Source: Sphaerospermopsis torques-reginae ITEP-024 (GTDB lineage Bacteria; Cyanobacteriota; Cyanobacteriia; Cyanobacteriales; Nostocaceae). Taken from it: a stretch of DNA of 64,000 nucleotides. Positions 1-9,181 of this stretch are shown in pieces. Under the pieces are notes generated by a model. It saw nothing but the letters and a program-made list of their open reading frames with translations. It had not been told where the DNA came from and searched no databases. The position numbers were made by a program, and so were the translations under genes. The stretch is from assembly GCF_019598945.1 (NCBI RefSeq), contig NZ_CP080598.1:1860001-1924000 (forward strand). Direction: 5' to 3'. Within the stretch, counting starts at the first letter, position 1. Each line of letters starts with the position of its first letter.

Positions 1-1139
1 GTCCCTTTCTTCCCTGCTTCCTTAAACCGAATATCCGCCCTTCTTGCTTGAAAATCAACACAATTAGAACAACTAGAAATCTCTCGATACTTCCCAGAAG
101 ATGGCAACCAAACCTCTAAATCATAGGTCTTTGTTGCCCCAAAACCTAAATCACCAGTACATAAATTAATCACTCGATAAGGCAACTTTAAACCCTGTAA
201 AATTGACTCTGCACTAGCAACTAACTTCTCTAATTCCTCAAAAGAATCTTCCGGTTTTACTAACTTCACCAACTCAACTTTATTGAATTGATGCAACCGA
301 ATTAAACCCCGCATATCCCGTCCATAACTTCCCGCTTCTCGCCGAAAACAAGGAGTATAAGCACAGTGATAAATCGGTAAATCTTCCGCGTTGATAATTT
401 CCCCCCGATAAAAATTTGTAACCGGAACTTCCGCAGTAGGAATTAACCACAATTCATCATCTGCACATTTAAAACTTTCCTCTGCAAACTTGGGTAATTG
501 TCCAGTTCCCGTTAAAGAATCAGTATTAACTAACAACGGTGGACTAACTTCAATATACCCATTTTCAATATGCTTAGAAAGCATAAATTGAATTAACGCC
601 CTTTCTAAAGCAGCACCCGCACCTATCAAACTCACAAACCGACTTTGGGCAATTTTTACCGCCCTTTCAAAATTCAAAATACCCAACTTTTCCCCAATTT
701 CCCAATGAGGTAAAATATTCGGGTTTTCCGGTTTATATTCATCTCCCCATCTTCTCACTTCTGGGTTATCATCTTCACTTGCACCGATGGGAGTAGAATC
801 ACTAGGAAGGTTAGGAAGTGCTAAAAGTAAATCTTGAATTTGTGCTTTTAACTCTTTTTCCTGGGGTTCTAATTCGCTTAATGTGATTTTAATATTATTC
901 CCCTCTTCCTTTAAAGCGAGAATTTCCTCACTTTGCGGACTAACACCCGATTTTATCTTTTGTCCTACCAGTTTACCAATTTCATTACTCCGCGCTTGTA
1001 AATCGTTGCGTTTTCCTTCCAGTTCCCGTTGTTTTTGACTTAAATCTAATATAGGTTGAATGTCATATTTACCACTACGACTGTTCAACTTTTCTTGTAC
1101 TAATTGGGGGTTTTCTCTAATTTGTTTAATATCCAGCAT
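1..1139 (-). CDS. serS: Seryl-tRNA synthetase, C-terminus cut by window edge
   Basis: Class II aminoacyl-tRNA synthetase that charges tRNA-Ser. The ATG is at 1137-1139 and translation starts [11 protein letters not shown]. About 379 residues are present, so roughly 45-50 C-terminal residues lie outside the window. Residues about 30-100 are charged and helical, as expected for the coiled-coil tRNA-binding arm. Motif 2 is visible as [14 protein letters not shown] followed by a GLIRLHQF stretch. Near the cut end EISSCSNC and [10 protein letters not shown] match the SerRS motif 3 approach. The gene has no close partner inside the window; the region upstream of its start (1140-1762) is filled with repeats. 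Identification is firm. Confidence 0.97.
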   Translation of the reverse strand, partial: MLDIKQIRENPQLVQEKLNSRSGKYDIQPILDLSQKQRELEGKRNDLQARSNEIGKLVGQKIKSGVSPQSEEILALKEEGNNIKITLSELEPQEKELKAQIQDLLLALPNLPSDSTPIGASEDDNPEVRRWGDEYKPENPNILPHWEIGEKLGILNFERAVKIAQSRFVSLIGAGAALERALIQFMLSKHIENGYIEVSPPLLVNTDSLTGTGQLPKFAEESFKCADDELWLIPTAEVPVTNFYRGEIINAEDLPIYHCAYTPCFRREAGSYGRDMRGLIRLHQFNKVELVKLVKPEDSFEELEKLVASAESILQGLKLPYRVINLCTGDLGFGATKTYDLEVWLPSSGKYREISSCSNCVDFQARRADIRFKEAGKKG

Positions 1140-1308
1140 TGGTGAATTTTGTGAGTTTTTGTCAATTGTACTTGATGGAGGTGATTATTCGTAGGGGTTT
1201 AGCAATGCTCAGTAGTGTCAACTGAAGCTAAACATGGTTTATCTGTTAGCTTCCACACCCCCCATGAAATGAATTATGGCTTACGCCACGCTACGCTATC
1301 ATGGCTAA

Positions 1309-1405
1309 TAGCTAAAGTTTACTAAAGTAAACTCTCAATTTTCTGGTATTTTTAGTCATCTTTAGATGACTTTTGCTATTAGACTGGGAATTCATTCCCA
1401 GTCGG
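1309..1405. repeat. Extragenic triple-hairpin repeat
   Basis: Three near-perfect inverted repeats stand in a row: AGTTTACT-AA-AGTAAACT (1316-1333), AGTCATCT-TT-AGATGACT (1354-1371) and GACTGGGAAT-TC-ATTCCCAGTC (1382-1403). A related copy in opposite orientation lies near 37626-37673. The element is preceded by a TTACGCCACGCTACGCTATC sequence (1280-1299) that recurs in altered form at about 14055. It lies between the divergently transcribed serS and a Uma2 gene. It belongs to the dispersed extragenic repeats common in Nostoc-type genomes; function unknown. Confidence 0.7.
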
Positions 1406-1589
1406 GTTATCGGTTTTAGGTTAAGTTGACACCAATGAAGCTCTTGCTTTACCCTTACTTGCATCATCAATCATATCTATTATTAACACCAGTTTTATAC
1501 AATAACCATACAAAATCATCAAATTAATCAAAATCCCTTTTTCATCCGCGTTCATCTGCGTTCATCTGCGTTCTACTCTCAATATAGAA

Positions 1590-1721
1590 TGTAGGTTGGG
1601 TTGAGGAACGAAACCCAACATTTAGAATAACGAAACCCAACATTTAGAGGAACGAAACCCAACAATTATAAGATATTCATAAGATTTTGTTGGGTTGCGC
1701 TATCGCTTAACCCAACCTACA
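1590..1721. repeat. GTAGGTTGGGTT palindromic repeat with internal direct repeats
   Basis: Outer arms TGTAGGTTGGGTT (1590-1602) and AACCCAACCTACA (1709-1721) are inverted. Inside are three successive copies of a roughly 22-bp unit containing AACGAAACCCAACA. Shorter relatives occur at 8089-8165 and 58929-58959. It sits about 40 bp upstream of the Uma2 gene at 1763. The structure is MITE-like; no transposase is encoded. Confidence 0.7.
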
Positions 1722-1762
1722 AAATATGATAAACTAAAACTAAAATCAGGAGGTTTTCAGCA

Positions 1763-2347
1763 ATGATGACATCTGAACCAGTAATTTTAAATATCAAAAA
1801 TGTTGGTTTAAGTGATGAACAATTTTATCACCTCTGTCAAACTAACGAAGATTGGAAACTAGAAGAAACAGCTAAAGGAGAATTAATTATTATGCCTCCA
1901 GTGGGTGCAATTAGTGGTAATAGAGAATCAAATTTTAATGGATATGTTTGGTTATGGAATTTGCAAACTAAGCTAGGAAAAGTCTTTAGTTCTTCCACTA
2001 TTTTCACTTTACCTAATGGTGGTAAACGTTCCCCTGATGTCGCTTGGATAGCTAATGAACGTTGGGATGCTTTAAGCATTGAAGAACAAGAAAAATTTCC
2101 TAGAATTTGTCCTGATTTTGTTATAGAATTACGTTCTCGTACCGATTCTTTAACTCAACTACAAGATAAAATGCAGGAATATCTTAATAGTGGTTTACGT
2201 TTAGGTTGGTTAATTGATCCGCAAAATCAACCAGTAGAAATTTATCGTCAAAATCAACCAGTAGAAATTATCTCATTACCGACAACTTTATCAGGAGAAG
2301 ATGTTTTACCAGGATTTATTTTAGATTTATCTCTCTTCCATGATTAA
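1763..2347 (+). CDS. Uma2 family (DUF820) putative endonuclease
   Basis: 194-aa protein of the Uma2/DUF820 family, which has a PD-(D/E)XK nuclease-like fold and is greatly expanded in cyanobacteria; the cellular role is unknown. Visible family signatures are PPVGAISGNRES near residue 50, the acidic residue in RSPDVAWI (about 90-98), DFVIELRSRTD (about 118-128) carrying the E-x-R/K pair, and LGWLIDPQ. Start chosen at ATG 1763, with a strong AGGAGG at 1749-1754; a second ATG follows immediately. It is a close paralogue of the gene at 58325. A tandem QNQPVEIYRQNQPVEI duplication is seen near residues 153-168. It is followed directly by a heptamer array. Confidence 0.9.
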   Translation: MMTSEPVILNIKNVGLSDEQFYHLCQTNEDWKLEETAKGELIIMPPVGAISGNRESNFNGYVWLWNLQTKLGKVFSSSTIFTLPNGGKRSPDVAWIANERWDALSIEEQEKFPRICPDFVIELRSRTDSLTQLQDKMQEYLNSGLRLGWLIDPQNQPVEIYRQNQPVEIISLPTTLSGEDVLPGFILDLSLFHD

Positions 2348-2349
2348 TA

Positions 2350-2460
2350 ATACCAATTACCAATTACCAATTACCAATTACCAATTACCAATTACCAATT
2401 ACCAATTACCAATTACCAATTACCAATTACCAATTACCAATTACCAATTACCCATTACCA
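2350..2460. repeat. STRR heptamer array (ACCAATT)n
   Basis: About 14 head-to-tail copies of ACCAATT, ending in a degenerate CCCATTACC, fill the gap between the Uma2 gene (+) and the DUF3611 gene (-). This is the classic cyanobacterial 7-bp short tandemly repeated repeat, not a CRISPR array: there are no spacers. Confidence 0.95.
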
Positions 2461-2462
2461 AA

Positions 2463-3032
2463 CTATTTTGTAATCCGATTTAATAAAAATAGTGAAGCTA
2501 TAAGTCCTGAAAAATGCGCTGATACAGTATTTATGTTTGCCTGTACTACAAGCATATCTAAACCGCTAATAATCCGAGTAGGGTCAAATAATTGCGTTGT
2601 TACTGCTTGTGGGGAAATTGACCTAGCCACCAATGTACCTACAATCGCTTGCGCTCCTAGCAGCGTAACTAATATTCCTCCTAAATTTACCCATACACCT
2701 AATCGTATGATTTGTACACTTTCAAGTTTCCTTGGGCGGTTACTGGGATTAGGGGAATCTAGTTGTTTACCAATTGTTGTATACCGATAGGCTAAGTAAA
2801 TACCCGCACCTAAAACAATTAGTCCACAAACCGCTAAAAATACCCCAAAGCCTGTTCCTGGGTTGTTACTGGGGCTGCCCGGTCTTTGACTAAAAAAGGC
2901 AAATAATATCACTATTATACCAGAAATTACACCTAAAACTAATTGTATCCAAAAACTAATCCAACCTCCCAAGCGAAACATTTGGGCGATCGCTCTAATA
3001 TTAGCGGATGGAGTTTCAAAATTTTGTGTCAT
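2463..3032 (-). CDS. DUF3611 family membrane protein
   Basis: 189-aa integral membrane protein resembling the DUF3611 family of cyanobacteria and plastids; function unknown. Hydrophobic segments are visible at about residues 24-45 (FWIQLVLGVISGIIVILF), 61-82 (GFGVFLAVCGLIVLGAGIYL), 113-138 (GVWVNLGGILVTLLGAQAIVG) and the last 20 residues. The frame stays open upstream to 3125, but that extension is encoded by an STRR (GACTGGGG units). The ATG at 3032, giving MTQNFETPSANIRA, is therefore preferred. Monocistronic, convergent with the Uma2 gene. Confidence 0.8.
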   Translation of the reverse strand: MTQNFETPSANIRAIAQMFRLGGWISFWIQLVLGVISGIIVILFAFFSQRPGSPSNNPGTGFGVFLAVCGLIVLGAGIYLAYRYTTIGKQLDSPNPSNRPRKLESVQIIRLGVWVNLGGILVTLLGAQAIVGTLVARSISPQAVTTQLFDPTRIISGLDMLVVQANINTVSAHFSGLIASLFLLNRITK

Positions 3033-3176
3033 AAGAAACTGGGGATTGGTGACTGGGGACTGGGGATTAGGAATTGCTAAAACACAATTATTGTCTGTCC
3101 AAAAAATCCTGACAATCCCTATCAAGAATAATTGATAATAAGTAAGTCTGGTTTAGTAAAAAACTCAAATTTAGCT

Positions 3177-3707
3177 ATGAATAATACTATTGTGCAATCT
3201 ACTTTCCTACTCACTTTGTTATTATCAGTAGGACTATTTTTCTTTATTCGTGCTTCCACAAAAGACCGCACCGAACAAGCAAAGTTAACTTCTGAACAAG
3301 ATGACGCTACCTTGATGAACCAACTCAAGGAGTATTTTCGCTCCCGTTCCTACCGTGTAACATCTATAGATAAAGACAGTAATCAGGTGAATTTTGAAGG
3401 ATTTGTTAGACCTAGCTGGTTCTTAGCTATATTCTTAACTATTTTAGCCGCAGTTGGTTTTGCTTGCCTCTCTTTGGTTTTATCTCAGCTTTTTTCTAGT
3501 CACAGTCCATTTTCCCTGGTTTTAGTCCTGCTGTCACCATTAAGTGGTATATTTTATTGGCGCAAGGCAGGAAGACTTGAGAAGGTGTCACTCAAAATGG
3601 AGTCAACTCCAAATGAACAACACTCCTCAAGTATAATTACTGTCATCGCCCATCGTGATGAACTTGCTGAGTTACAAAAGGCGTTACAGTTAAAAATGGT
3701 TGACTAA
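3177..3707 (+). CDS. Cofactor assembly of complex C subunit B-like (CCB2/CCB4 family)
   Basis: 176-aa protein resembling the CCB2/CCB4 (DUF2930) family, which helps attach the covalent heme c(i) to cytochrome b6 of the b6f complex. Visible features are an N-terminal transmembrane helix ending in LLLSVGLFFFIRAST, a short charged stretch KDRTEQAKL, and a central hydrophobic pair at about residues 80-130 (WFLAIFLTILAAVGFACLSLV and a second segment). A soluble C-terminal half ends QKALQLKMVD. The frame opens at a TTG at 3132; ATG 3177 is preferred because the helix follows directly. The family assignment comes from motif memory and is moderately sure. Confidence 0.7.
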   Translation: MNNTIVQSTFLLTLLLSVGLFFFIRASTKDRTEQAKLTSEQDDATLMNQLKEYFRSRSYRVTSIDKDSNQVNFEGFVRPSWFLAIFLTILAAVGFACLSLVLSQLFSSHSPFSLVLVLLSPLSGIFYWRKAGRLEKVSLKMESTPNEQHSSSIITVIAHRDELAELQKALQLKMVD

Positions 3708-3824
3708 ACTTTATTTGTTAGTCCAGGCTTGACAATCGTATCCTGATGATGAAGTGCTAACTTCTGACAGACTTTTGAGGAAAGAGAACAGTAGGGAGGA
3801 AACACACCAAATCTTATATGGGTA

Positions 3825-3877
3825 GTTTTGCTTTTAGATACCTTTAGCAATTAAAGCTCATTATATCTAAGCAAAAC
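3825..3877. other. Hairpin in long intergenic region
   Basis: The 3708-4118 gap carries an imperfect inverted repeat. GTTTTGC-TT-TTAGATA at 3825-3840 pairs with TATCTAA-GCAAAAC at 3864-3877. It lies downstream of the CCB-like gene and 3' of the DUF3155 gene, so it could act as a terminator for either or belong to an unrecognised small RNA. No T-run directly follows either arm. Nothing else was recognised in this gap. Confidence 0.35.
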
Positions 3878-4118
3878 ATATTCTTGTGTGCTGGATTTTG
3901 TTGCTACTCCTTGCTGTATCATTATCCTTTATATCAAACCATGCAATATAAAACTGCACAGGATTTGACCATCTAAAGTTAATTAGCTCTACTGACAGTT
4001 CAGCTACAAACTTAAAAAAAATTGAATTTTTGCATAAACTGATCAATTTTGCCAGTTAATTAATGTCAGAGTCAGAAGTAAGAATTAGGATTCAATGCGT
4101 AGGAGATAATTTTAGAAG

Positions 4119-4439
4119 TTAGCGACTTGCCACAGTCACTAATTCTTGCTGACTAACTGGAGTTTCCAACACTCTCAGACTAGGAAATAGAAAATGATTC
4201 TCTTCTACGTATTGAGCGCCAAACAGACCTTTTTCCGCCCAAAAATAACGATCTGTTGTATGTTCGTTGCGTTTTACAAGTAGCAAGGCAGGAGGCAAGA
4301 TACCTTCAGCTTGAATGAATTTTCTAGCTGCTGTCACAGGTTTATCTTCGCCACTTTCGATGCTGTACTGAGGCACGTGTTCTAGAATCCGTCGTCCTTC
4401 CTGACGACGACGACTTTTTCTTTTACGTCTCCTTGCCAA
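4119..4439 (-). CDS. DUF3155 family protein (TTG start)
   Basis: 106-aa basic protein of a cyanobacteria-specific family (DUF3155). The N-terminus, MARRRKRKSRRRQEGRR, is strongly positive and suggests nucleic-acid or ribosome association. The rest (ILEHVPQYSIESG, ITPARKFI-like, YFWAEKGLFGAQYVEENHF) is the conserved core. The frame opens at a TTG at 4460, but a perfect GAGGAGG (4448-4454) sits 8 nt upstream of a second TTG at 4439. That spacing and the family's usual MARRRKRK start fix TTG 4439. Function unknown. Confidence 0.8.
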   Translation of the reverse strand: MARRRKRKSRRRQEGRRILEHVPQYSIESGEDKPVTAARKFIQAEGILPPALLLVKRNEHTTDRYFWAEKGLFGAQYVEENHFLFPSLRVLETPVSQQELVTVASR

Positions 4440-5009
4440 CCTATTGTCCTCCTCTTTCAAGCTATAAGTTTGTAGTCATAGCTACAAAACCCGTAGTAAT
4501 TATATAAGTTATGGTTGAAAAAATCAATGGTTTTTAACCTTTTGATACAACCAAAGTAATTTGTTCAAACTTTAGAGAAATTATCAGTAGTCTAGTAGTA
4601 AGTATAGTACAGTATAAATAACTAGACTTTCGGAAATACTCATAAAATTATTAGCAAAATTGGTAGATTTGATCAGCATTTCTGGCTTCTGTGGCTGAAT
4701 TTGTATTTTTTGTCAGTAAAAATATTGTTCTCCGACATCCAGCAACAATGAGCTATTTACTGAATAGGACTTAAAATATTTATTTATAGCAATAGACGAG
4801 GCCGCTAGTATCAGTTGATGATCTAATCTAAAGACTGAATAAATTTCCATGATGTCACCTGCTATAAGCTGCTAGTACCGCTTAGCGGAAGTCAAAAGTC
4901 AAAAGTCAAAAGTCAAAAATAATATGGAGTAAGCTTTTTAGCGATTTAGAATGGTTGGTTTATTTACGCCGTGTTGTACTAGTCCATAATCCTTAGCAAG
5001 AACTAAAAA
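4440..5009. other. 570-bp divergent intergenic region with short STRR
   Basis: This region separates the DUF3155 gene (-) from the histidine kinase at 5010 (+) and should hold both promoters. The only structure recognised is a short (GTCAAAA)4 array at 4891-4919, preceded by a CCGCTTAGCGG palindrome at 4878-4888. No small open frame with a good ribosome binding site was found. Confidence 0.5.
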
Positions 5010-6395
5010 ATGTTAATATCTGCTAGTTCTGATTTTATTGCTTTGTGTCGAGAGCAAATATCTCTATTAACCCAAGGACTGGGAGCGTCTTTGAGTGTTG
5101 TCTACTTAACCCAAGAATTGGCAGATACTCCCACAGGTGAGGCGCAATTAATTCCAGTGGTGGTGTACCCAGAGACAGCAAGATTAAACTACGGAGATGA
5201 TTTGGTTCAGGGGACAGCCAACCAACAAATTCAATTTAGTAATATTAGTAATATTGGTAATATTAGTAATATTTTGGACTTACCAGATCAACAGGGAAAG
5301 TTATTGACAGCAGGTTCAACTTCAAAACCTCCATCCCAGAATTCAGAACATACAAATACACCCCAACCAAATTTAGAAGATGAATATATATTCAGTGGTA
5401 ATCAAATTGTTTTACCTCTGATTTATGAAGGTGTGATGATGGGGTTATTGGTGACAGGAAGGGAAGATCGACCTTGGAATGAATCGGAAGAAAGGGAAAT
5501 TCAGCGTATAGCTAAAACCCTAGCGATCGCCTGTATTTTAGATCAGCGTCAAGTTTGGTTACAACAACAATTACATCAACAACAAGTTCTGCAAGAACAA
5601 CAACGGGATTTACTAGATAATCTTTTACACCAGTTTCGCAACCCCTTAACAGCTATTCGCACCTTTGGAAAACTGCTATTTAAAAGATTGCGGCCAGCAG
5701 ATCCTAACCGAGATGTAGCCACCAGTATAGTCCGGGAAAGCGATCGCCTCCAAGAATTATTACAACAATTTGATCAAGTTATAGACTTAACAGATGCAGA
5801 TTTAACCCCCATTCCTCTGCCAGAATCTAAAATTGTTATGGAAGCTTCTGTACAGAAACCAGCTAACCCACCCCTATTATTACCAGGAACAGGAGAAAAT
5901 ATTATTGATTGTCACTTACAAGATTTATTAGTACCATTATTAATATCGGCTCAAGCTATTGCCCAAGAACGAAATCTGGAATTAATAGCAGATATTCCTG
6001 AAACTTTACCATTAGTAAAAGCTAATATCAAAGCATTCAGAGAAGTATTGAGTAATATTATTGATAATGCCTTGAAATATACCCCGGCTGGTGGGAAAAT
6101 TTGCATACAAACCGGACTACAAAAAGATAATTTTCAAGGTATAGCCATTAGTGATACAGGTCCGGGTATTCCTCCAGAAGATTTAAAGCATTTAGGAGAA
6201 AGACATTATCGGGGTGTACAAGCACAAACAGAAATTCCTGGCACTGGTTTAGGCATTGCGATCGCTAAACAACTAATTGCACAAATGCAAGGAGAAATCG
6301 CAGTTTTCAGCCCTGCATTAAATTCAAATATTACTTCCCTAAAACATCGAGGAACTACTTTTATTATTTGGTTGCCGGAAGTAGGTGATAGGTGA
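5010..6395 (+). CDS. GAF-domain sensor histidine kinase (Hik2/CSK-like architecture)
   Basis: 461-aa soluble two-component sensor kinase. Residues about 1-180 form a GAF-type sensory region. The HisKA domain has the phospho-acceptor His207 in LLHQFRNPLTAIRTFG. The ATPase domain shows an N box NIIDNALKYTPAGG, G1 SDTGPGIPPED and G2 GTGLGIAIAK, so all catalytic boxes are intact. No transmembrane segment is seen. The order GAF-HisKA-HATPase and the HQ-x-RNPLTA H-box resemble cyanobacterial Hik2 and the chloroplast sensor kinase; that orthology is an inference. A low-complexity SNISNIGNISNI (residues 77-88) from an AGTAATATT repeat sits in the GAF region. No response regulator is adjacent. Confidence 0.9.
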   Translation: MLISASSDFIALCREQISLLTQGLGASLSVVYLTQELADTPTGEAQLIPVVVYPETARLNYGDDLVQGTANQQIQFSNISNIGNISNILDLPDQQGKLLTAGSTSKPPSQNSEHTNTPQPNLEDEYIFSGNQIVLPLIYEGVMMGLLVTGREDRPWNESEEREIQRIAKTLAIACILDQRQVWLQQQLHQQQVLQEQQRDLLDNLLHQFRNPLTAIRTFGKLLFKRLRPADPNRDVATSIVRESDRLQELLQQFDQVIDLTDADLTPIPLPESKIVMEASVQKPANPPLLLPGTGENIIDCHLQDLLVPLLISAQAIAQERNLELIADIPETLPLVKANIKAFREVLSNIIDNALKYTPAGGKICIQTGLQKDNFQGIAISDTGPGIPPEDLKHLGERHYRGVQAQTEIPGTGLGIAIAKQLIAQMQGEIAVFSPALNSNITSLKHRGTTFIIWLPEVGDR

Positions 6396-6526
6396 CTGGG
6401 GACTGGGGACTGGGGACTGGGAACTGGGAACTGGGAACTGGGAACTGGGAACTGGGAACTGGGTAATCAATTTTATTTTTACCAATTACCAATCACCAAT
6501 TACCAATTACCAATTACCAATCACCA
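6391..6526. repeat. Two STRR arrays, (ACTGGGG/A)n and (ACCAATT)n
   Basis: Directly after the kinase stop codon come about ten heptamers that begin as GACTGGG and drift to AACTGGG (6391-6465). An A/T-rich spacer follows, then ACCAATT-type heptamers (6480-6526). They fill the space between convergent genes. Confidence 0.9.
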
Positions 6527-7768
6527 CTATTGCACAGAAACTAACAGATTTTGATTAATTGTCATTTCTAAGTCGGTGTTAGGTTCAATAGCAATTAAAT
6601 CCACACTATTTCTACCAAAGAAAAGACCAATCAAAGCCCCAATACCAGCACCTCCAAGAACTTCTTCTGTAGCCACAGCGCGATCGCCTGTCACCGCAGA
6701 TACCGCTGCTGCTGCTCCTGCTCCCAATATAGTATTTCTGATAATTGAACTGGTGCTAGTGCCTTTCCTCACAGTTTCCACTTTGGTAATCACATCAGAA
6801 CTAGCACTCACATTATATTCTTGCCCTGTGGTTAAAACTAATTTTTGTGCTACAAATTGAGAACCACCTTGAGCCGGTCTAAGTTCACCTATCACCTGAC
6901 TCCCCGCAGGAATCACTACTCTACCATCTTGGGTAATTACACTTTGTGATGTGGTTAAAGTTAAAGGTGCAGTTTCATCTTTAGTCACCAGAATCTTTTC
7001 AGCCCGTTCATACTTGACAGGAATCACAGTTCCTTGAGGAATGGTAACAGTTGTAACTGGTGGTGGTGTGGTTTGCAGAGCTACAATATAAGGTGAATTA
7101 ATTGCAGCGGCTTGATTAGCACTAACTAAAGCTTGGTAAATAAAAGCCGCTACCTGCGCTCTGGTTGCAGTCACACCAGGATTGAGAAATCTCACATTAG
7201 GATAGTTAACTACAATTCTTCTCTCAGTGGCCGCAGCAATAGGAAAGCGGGCATAGCCAGAAATACTGCCAGAATCATTGAATAATTGTAGAGTGTTTTC
7301 AACATTACCACTAGCAGCATATTCTAAACCGTTAGCCAAAGAAACTAAAACTTGTTCACGGGGAATAGCTTGATTAGGTCTAAAAACATTGCCAGGATAT
7401 CCTGATAAAAAACCAATAGAGTAAGCTTGTCTAATGGCGTTATATGCCCAAGAATTACTAGGCACATCATTAAAATTGATAGGTTGCCGTTGTGCAGACT
7501 TGCTAAAAGCTTTATTAATCATGGCGGCAAACTGCGCCCGTGTCACTGGTTCTTCGGGACGAAATGTACCATCAGGAAATCCCGCAATTACACCTCGTTG
7601 TGATAATTGTTGAATAAATTGTGATGCCCAATAATTAGATGAAACATCAGAAAAACCAGTTTGTGCTAAGGTTGGTGCAGATGTTATTAAAGGTGTTACA
7701 CTACCAACTGTGACACTCAAAGCCATGACTAAGGCTGTTTTTGATTGCAAGCGATTTAAAGTAAACAT
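6527..7768 (-). CDS. Secreted SLH-repeat protein with TrbI/VirB10-like C-terminal domain
   Basis: 413-aa exported protein. A signal peptide (about 1-36, ending APTLAQ) is followed by S-layer homology repeats at about 37-95 ([19 protein letters not shown]), 97-155 ([10 protein letters not shown]) and a weaker third at 160-215. SLH repeats bind secondary cell-wall polymers at the peptidoglycan/outer membrane. Residues about 230-413 form a second domain ([24 protein letters not shown]) with a glycine/alanine-rich segment ([28 protein letters not shown]) that could insert in a membrane. The gene at 8311 is this C-terminal domain without SLH repeats. AGGAG lies 9 nt before ATG 7768. Comparison with conjugation TrbI/VirB10 is by general resemblance only. 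Confidence 0.8.
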   Translation of the reverse strand: MFTLNRLQSKTALVMALSVTVGSVTPLITSAPTLAQTGFSDVSSNYWASQFIQQLSQRGVIAGFPDGTFRPEEPVTRAQFAAMINKAFSKSAQRQPINFNDVPSNSWAYNAIRQAYSIGFLSGYPGNVFRPNQAIPREQVLVSLANGLEYAASGNVENTLQLFNDSGSISGYARFPIAAATERRIVVNYPNVRFLNPGVTATRAQVAAFIYQALVSANQAAAINSPYIVALQTTPPPVTTVTIPQGTVIPVKYERAEKILVTKDETAPLTLTTSQSVITQDGRVVIPAGSQVIGELRPAQGGSQFVAQKLVLTTGQEYNVSASSDVITKVETVRKGTSTSSIIRNTILGAGAAAAVSAVTGDRAVATEEVLGGAGIGALIGLFFGRNSVDLIAIEPNTDLEMTINQNLLVSVQ

Positions 7769-8310
7769 TGATTTTACTCCTGTAAAAATTATAAGAAGGA
7801 AAAAGGAACAGGTAACTTTTAACAGAGGATAGGAACAACATGAAAAGTCTTTTACTATCTGACTTTGATAATCACTGTTTGTCCTAACCTACCTAGTAAC
7901 TGCTTTATTTGTTTTTTTGTTATCTACTCTGTTAACTACTTAGACAATTTTCACCTTAAACTGTTCCCAGTGGTTTCTTGAATTTGTAAATAGTTTTACT
8001 TTTAGGTTTATTTTCCTGGATATAAATACGAGTTTAAGAACAACAGAGAATATAACTTTATCAATCCCAATACCTTTGCCATTTTCCCGTAGGTTGGGTT
8101 TACCGTGTGGAAACCCAACGTAAACTCAACGTATTTGTTGGGTTTCGTTCCTCAACCCAACCTACAAATCAAGATATTTTTGATTTTGGCGAAGGTATTG
8201 CAATCCATTAAATATTGATTTTGACATAAAATCAAGCGATCGCACACAATCTTGGCAATGGCGATCGCTTTTTCACCATCATAAAACTCACGACTTCAAT
8301 TATGTTAAGT
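7769..8310. other. Intergenic region with GTAGGTTGGGTT repeat
   Basis: This gap lies between the two SLH/TrbI-like paralogues. It holds a 77-bp copy of the GTAGGTTGGGTT palindromic repeat at 8089-8165, with outer arms GTAGGTTGGGTT and AACCCAACCTAC. Two HIP1 octamers at about 8235-8275 form an AGCGATCGC...GCGATCGCT inverted pair 3' of the gene at 8311. That pair could help termination but is explained by HIP1 itself being a palindrome. The promoter of the 6527-7768 gene must lie in the right part of the gene-free stretch next to 7768. Confidence 0.5.
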
Positions 8311-8982
8311 CTAGTTACGAGATAGTACCAAATTGGATGAAAGCGTGATATCTAAATCATTCTCAGGTCGCAAAACGAAAACATCAGCCTGTTTCTTCCG
8401 CAACAGCACACTTGCTAAAGCACCCGCAGCAGCACCACCAATAGGTTCTAAAGTTTCAATTTTCTTGTTACCTGTCAGTAGTGAAATCACAGTAGCTGCA
8501 CCAGCACCAATAGCAGCATCAGTTAAAACCTGTCCAGTATCAGTTCCTTTGGAGATTTTTTCAGTTTCGGTGATAGTGCGAGAATTAGCATTAATCTGTA
8601 ACCGTCTTCCAGTGGCAAATACTAATTCTCTAGCTACAAAGCGTACACCTTTTTTATTGTTATTGTTAGGCAGGTTCACCGATTGTAACTCCCCTACAAC
8701 CTCAGTATTAGCCGGAATCAACACATTTCTGTTACTGTCGATAATATCATTAGCTATTCTCAGCGTTAGAGGTAATCTTTCTCCAGGATTCACAATTACT
8801 TTCTCTTTTTCATAAGTCACAGGTAAGGTGACATTTGCCGGAATGGTAATGGTTCGGGGTTGGTTAATATTGAATTGTGCTTGAGCAGGAGCAAAGGTAA
8901 ATAAAGGGGTGACAGCACCTGTAGTAATGGCTATTGTCATCAGTGCAACAGTTCCAGACTGCCAACCCATAAGACTACTCAT
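8311..8982 (-). CDS. Secreted TrbI/VirB10-like domain protein, SLH-less paralogue
   Basis: 223-aa exported protein, homologous along its mature length to the C-terminal half of the SLH protein at 6527. It shares TIPANVTLPVTYE, VLIPANTEVVGEL, VARELVFATGR, a KGTDT segment and a Gly/Ala-rich stretch (AAIGAGAATVISLLTGN, IGGAAAGALASVLL). A signal peptide (about 1-36, ending APAQAQ) is present; no SLH repeats. The frame opens at TTG 8997; ATG 8982 (MSSLMGWQ) is preferred, and ATG 8970 is also possible. Same orientation as its paralogue but separated by 540 bp, so this is probably an old tandem duplication with loss or gain of SLH repeats. Molecular role unknown. Confidence 0.7.
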   Translation of the reverse strand: MSSLMGWQSGTVALMTIAITTGAVTPLFTFAPAQAQFNINQPRTITIPANVTLPVTYEKEKVIVNPGERLPLTLRIANDIIDSNRNVLIPANTEVVGELQSVNLPNNNNKKGVRFVARELVFATGRRLQINANSRTITETEKISKGTDTGQVLTDAAIGAGAATVISLLTGNKKIETLEPIGGAAAGALASVLLRKKQADVFVLRPENDLDITLSSNLVLSRN

Positions 8983-9181
8983 ATATGATATTTCCAATGA
9001 TGTGGATAGATGTGATGACGTGGGTTGACCCGGATAGTTTCTTCTATTATCAGTTCTCAGTTAGCAGTTGACTTGCATAGTAGATATGGTGCTATATTAG
9101 ATGCCAGGTGACACACTTGTCAAGTTAAGGCTATTAATTAGTCATTCACTGACTTAAAGCGATAATGGCAATAAGTAACTT

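Noticed and set aside
2350-2460. Long ACCAATT array as a possible CRISPR
   Set aside because: The unit is 7 bp, contiguous and without spacers; no cas genes occur in the window.
8231-8275. Inverted HIP1 pair as operator or terminator
   Set aside because: GCGATCGC is itself a palindrome and frequent in the genome, so any two copies look inverted.
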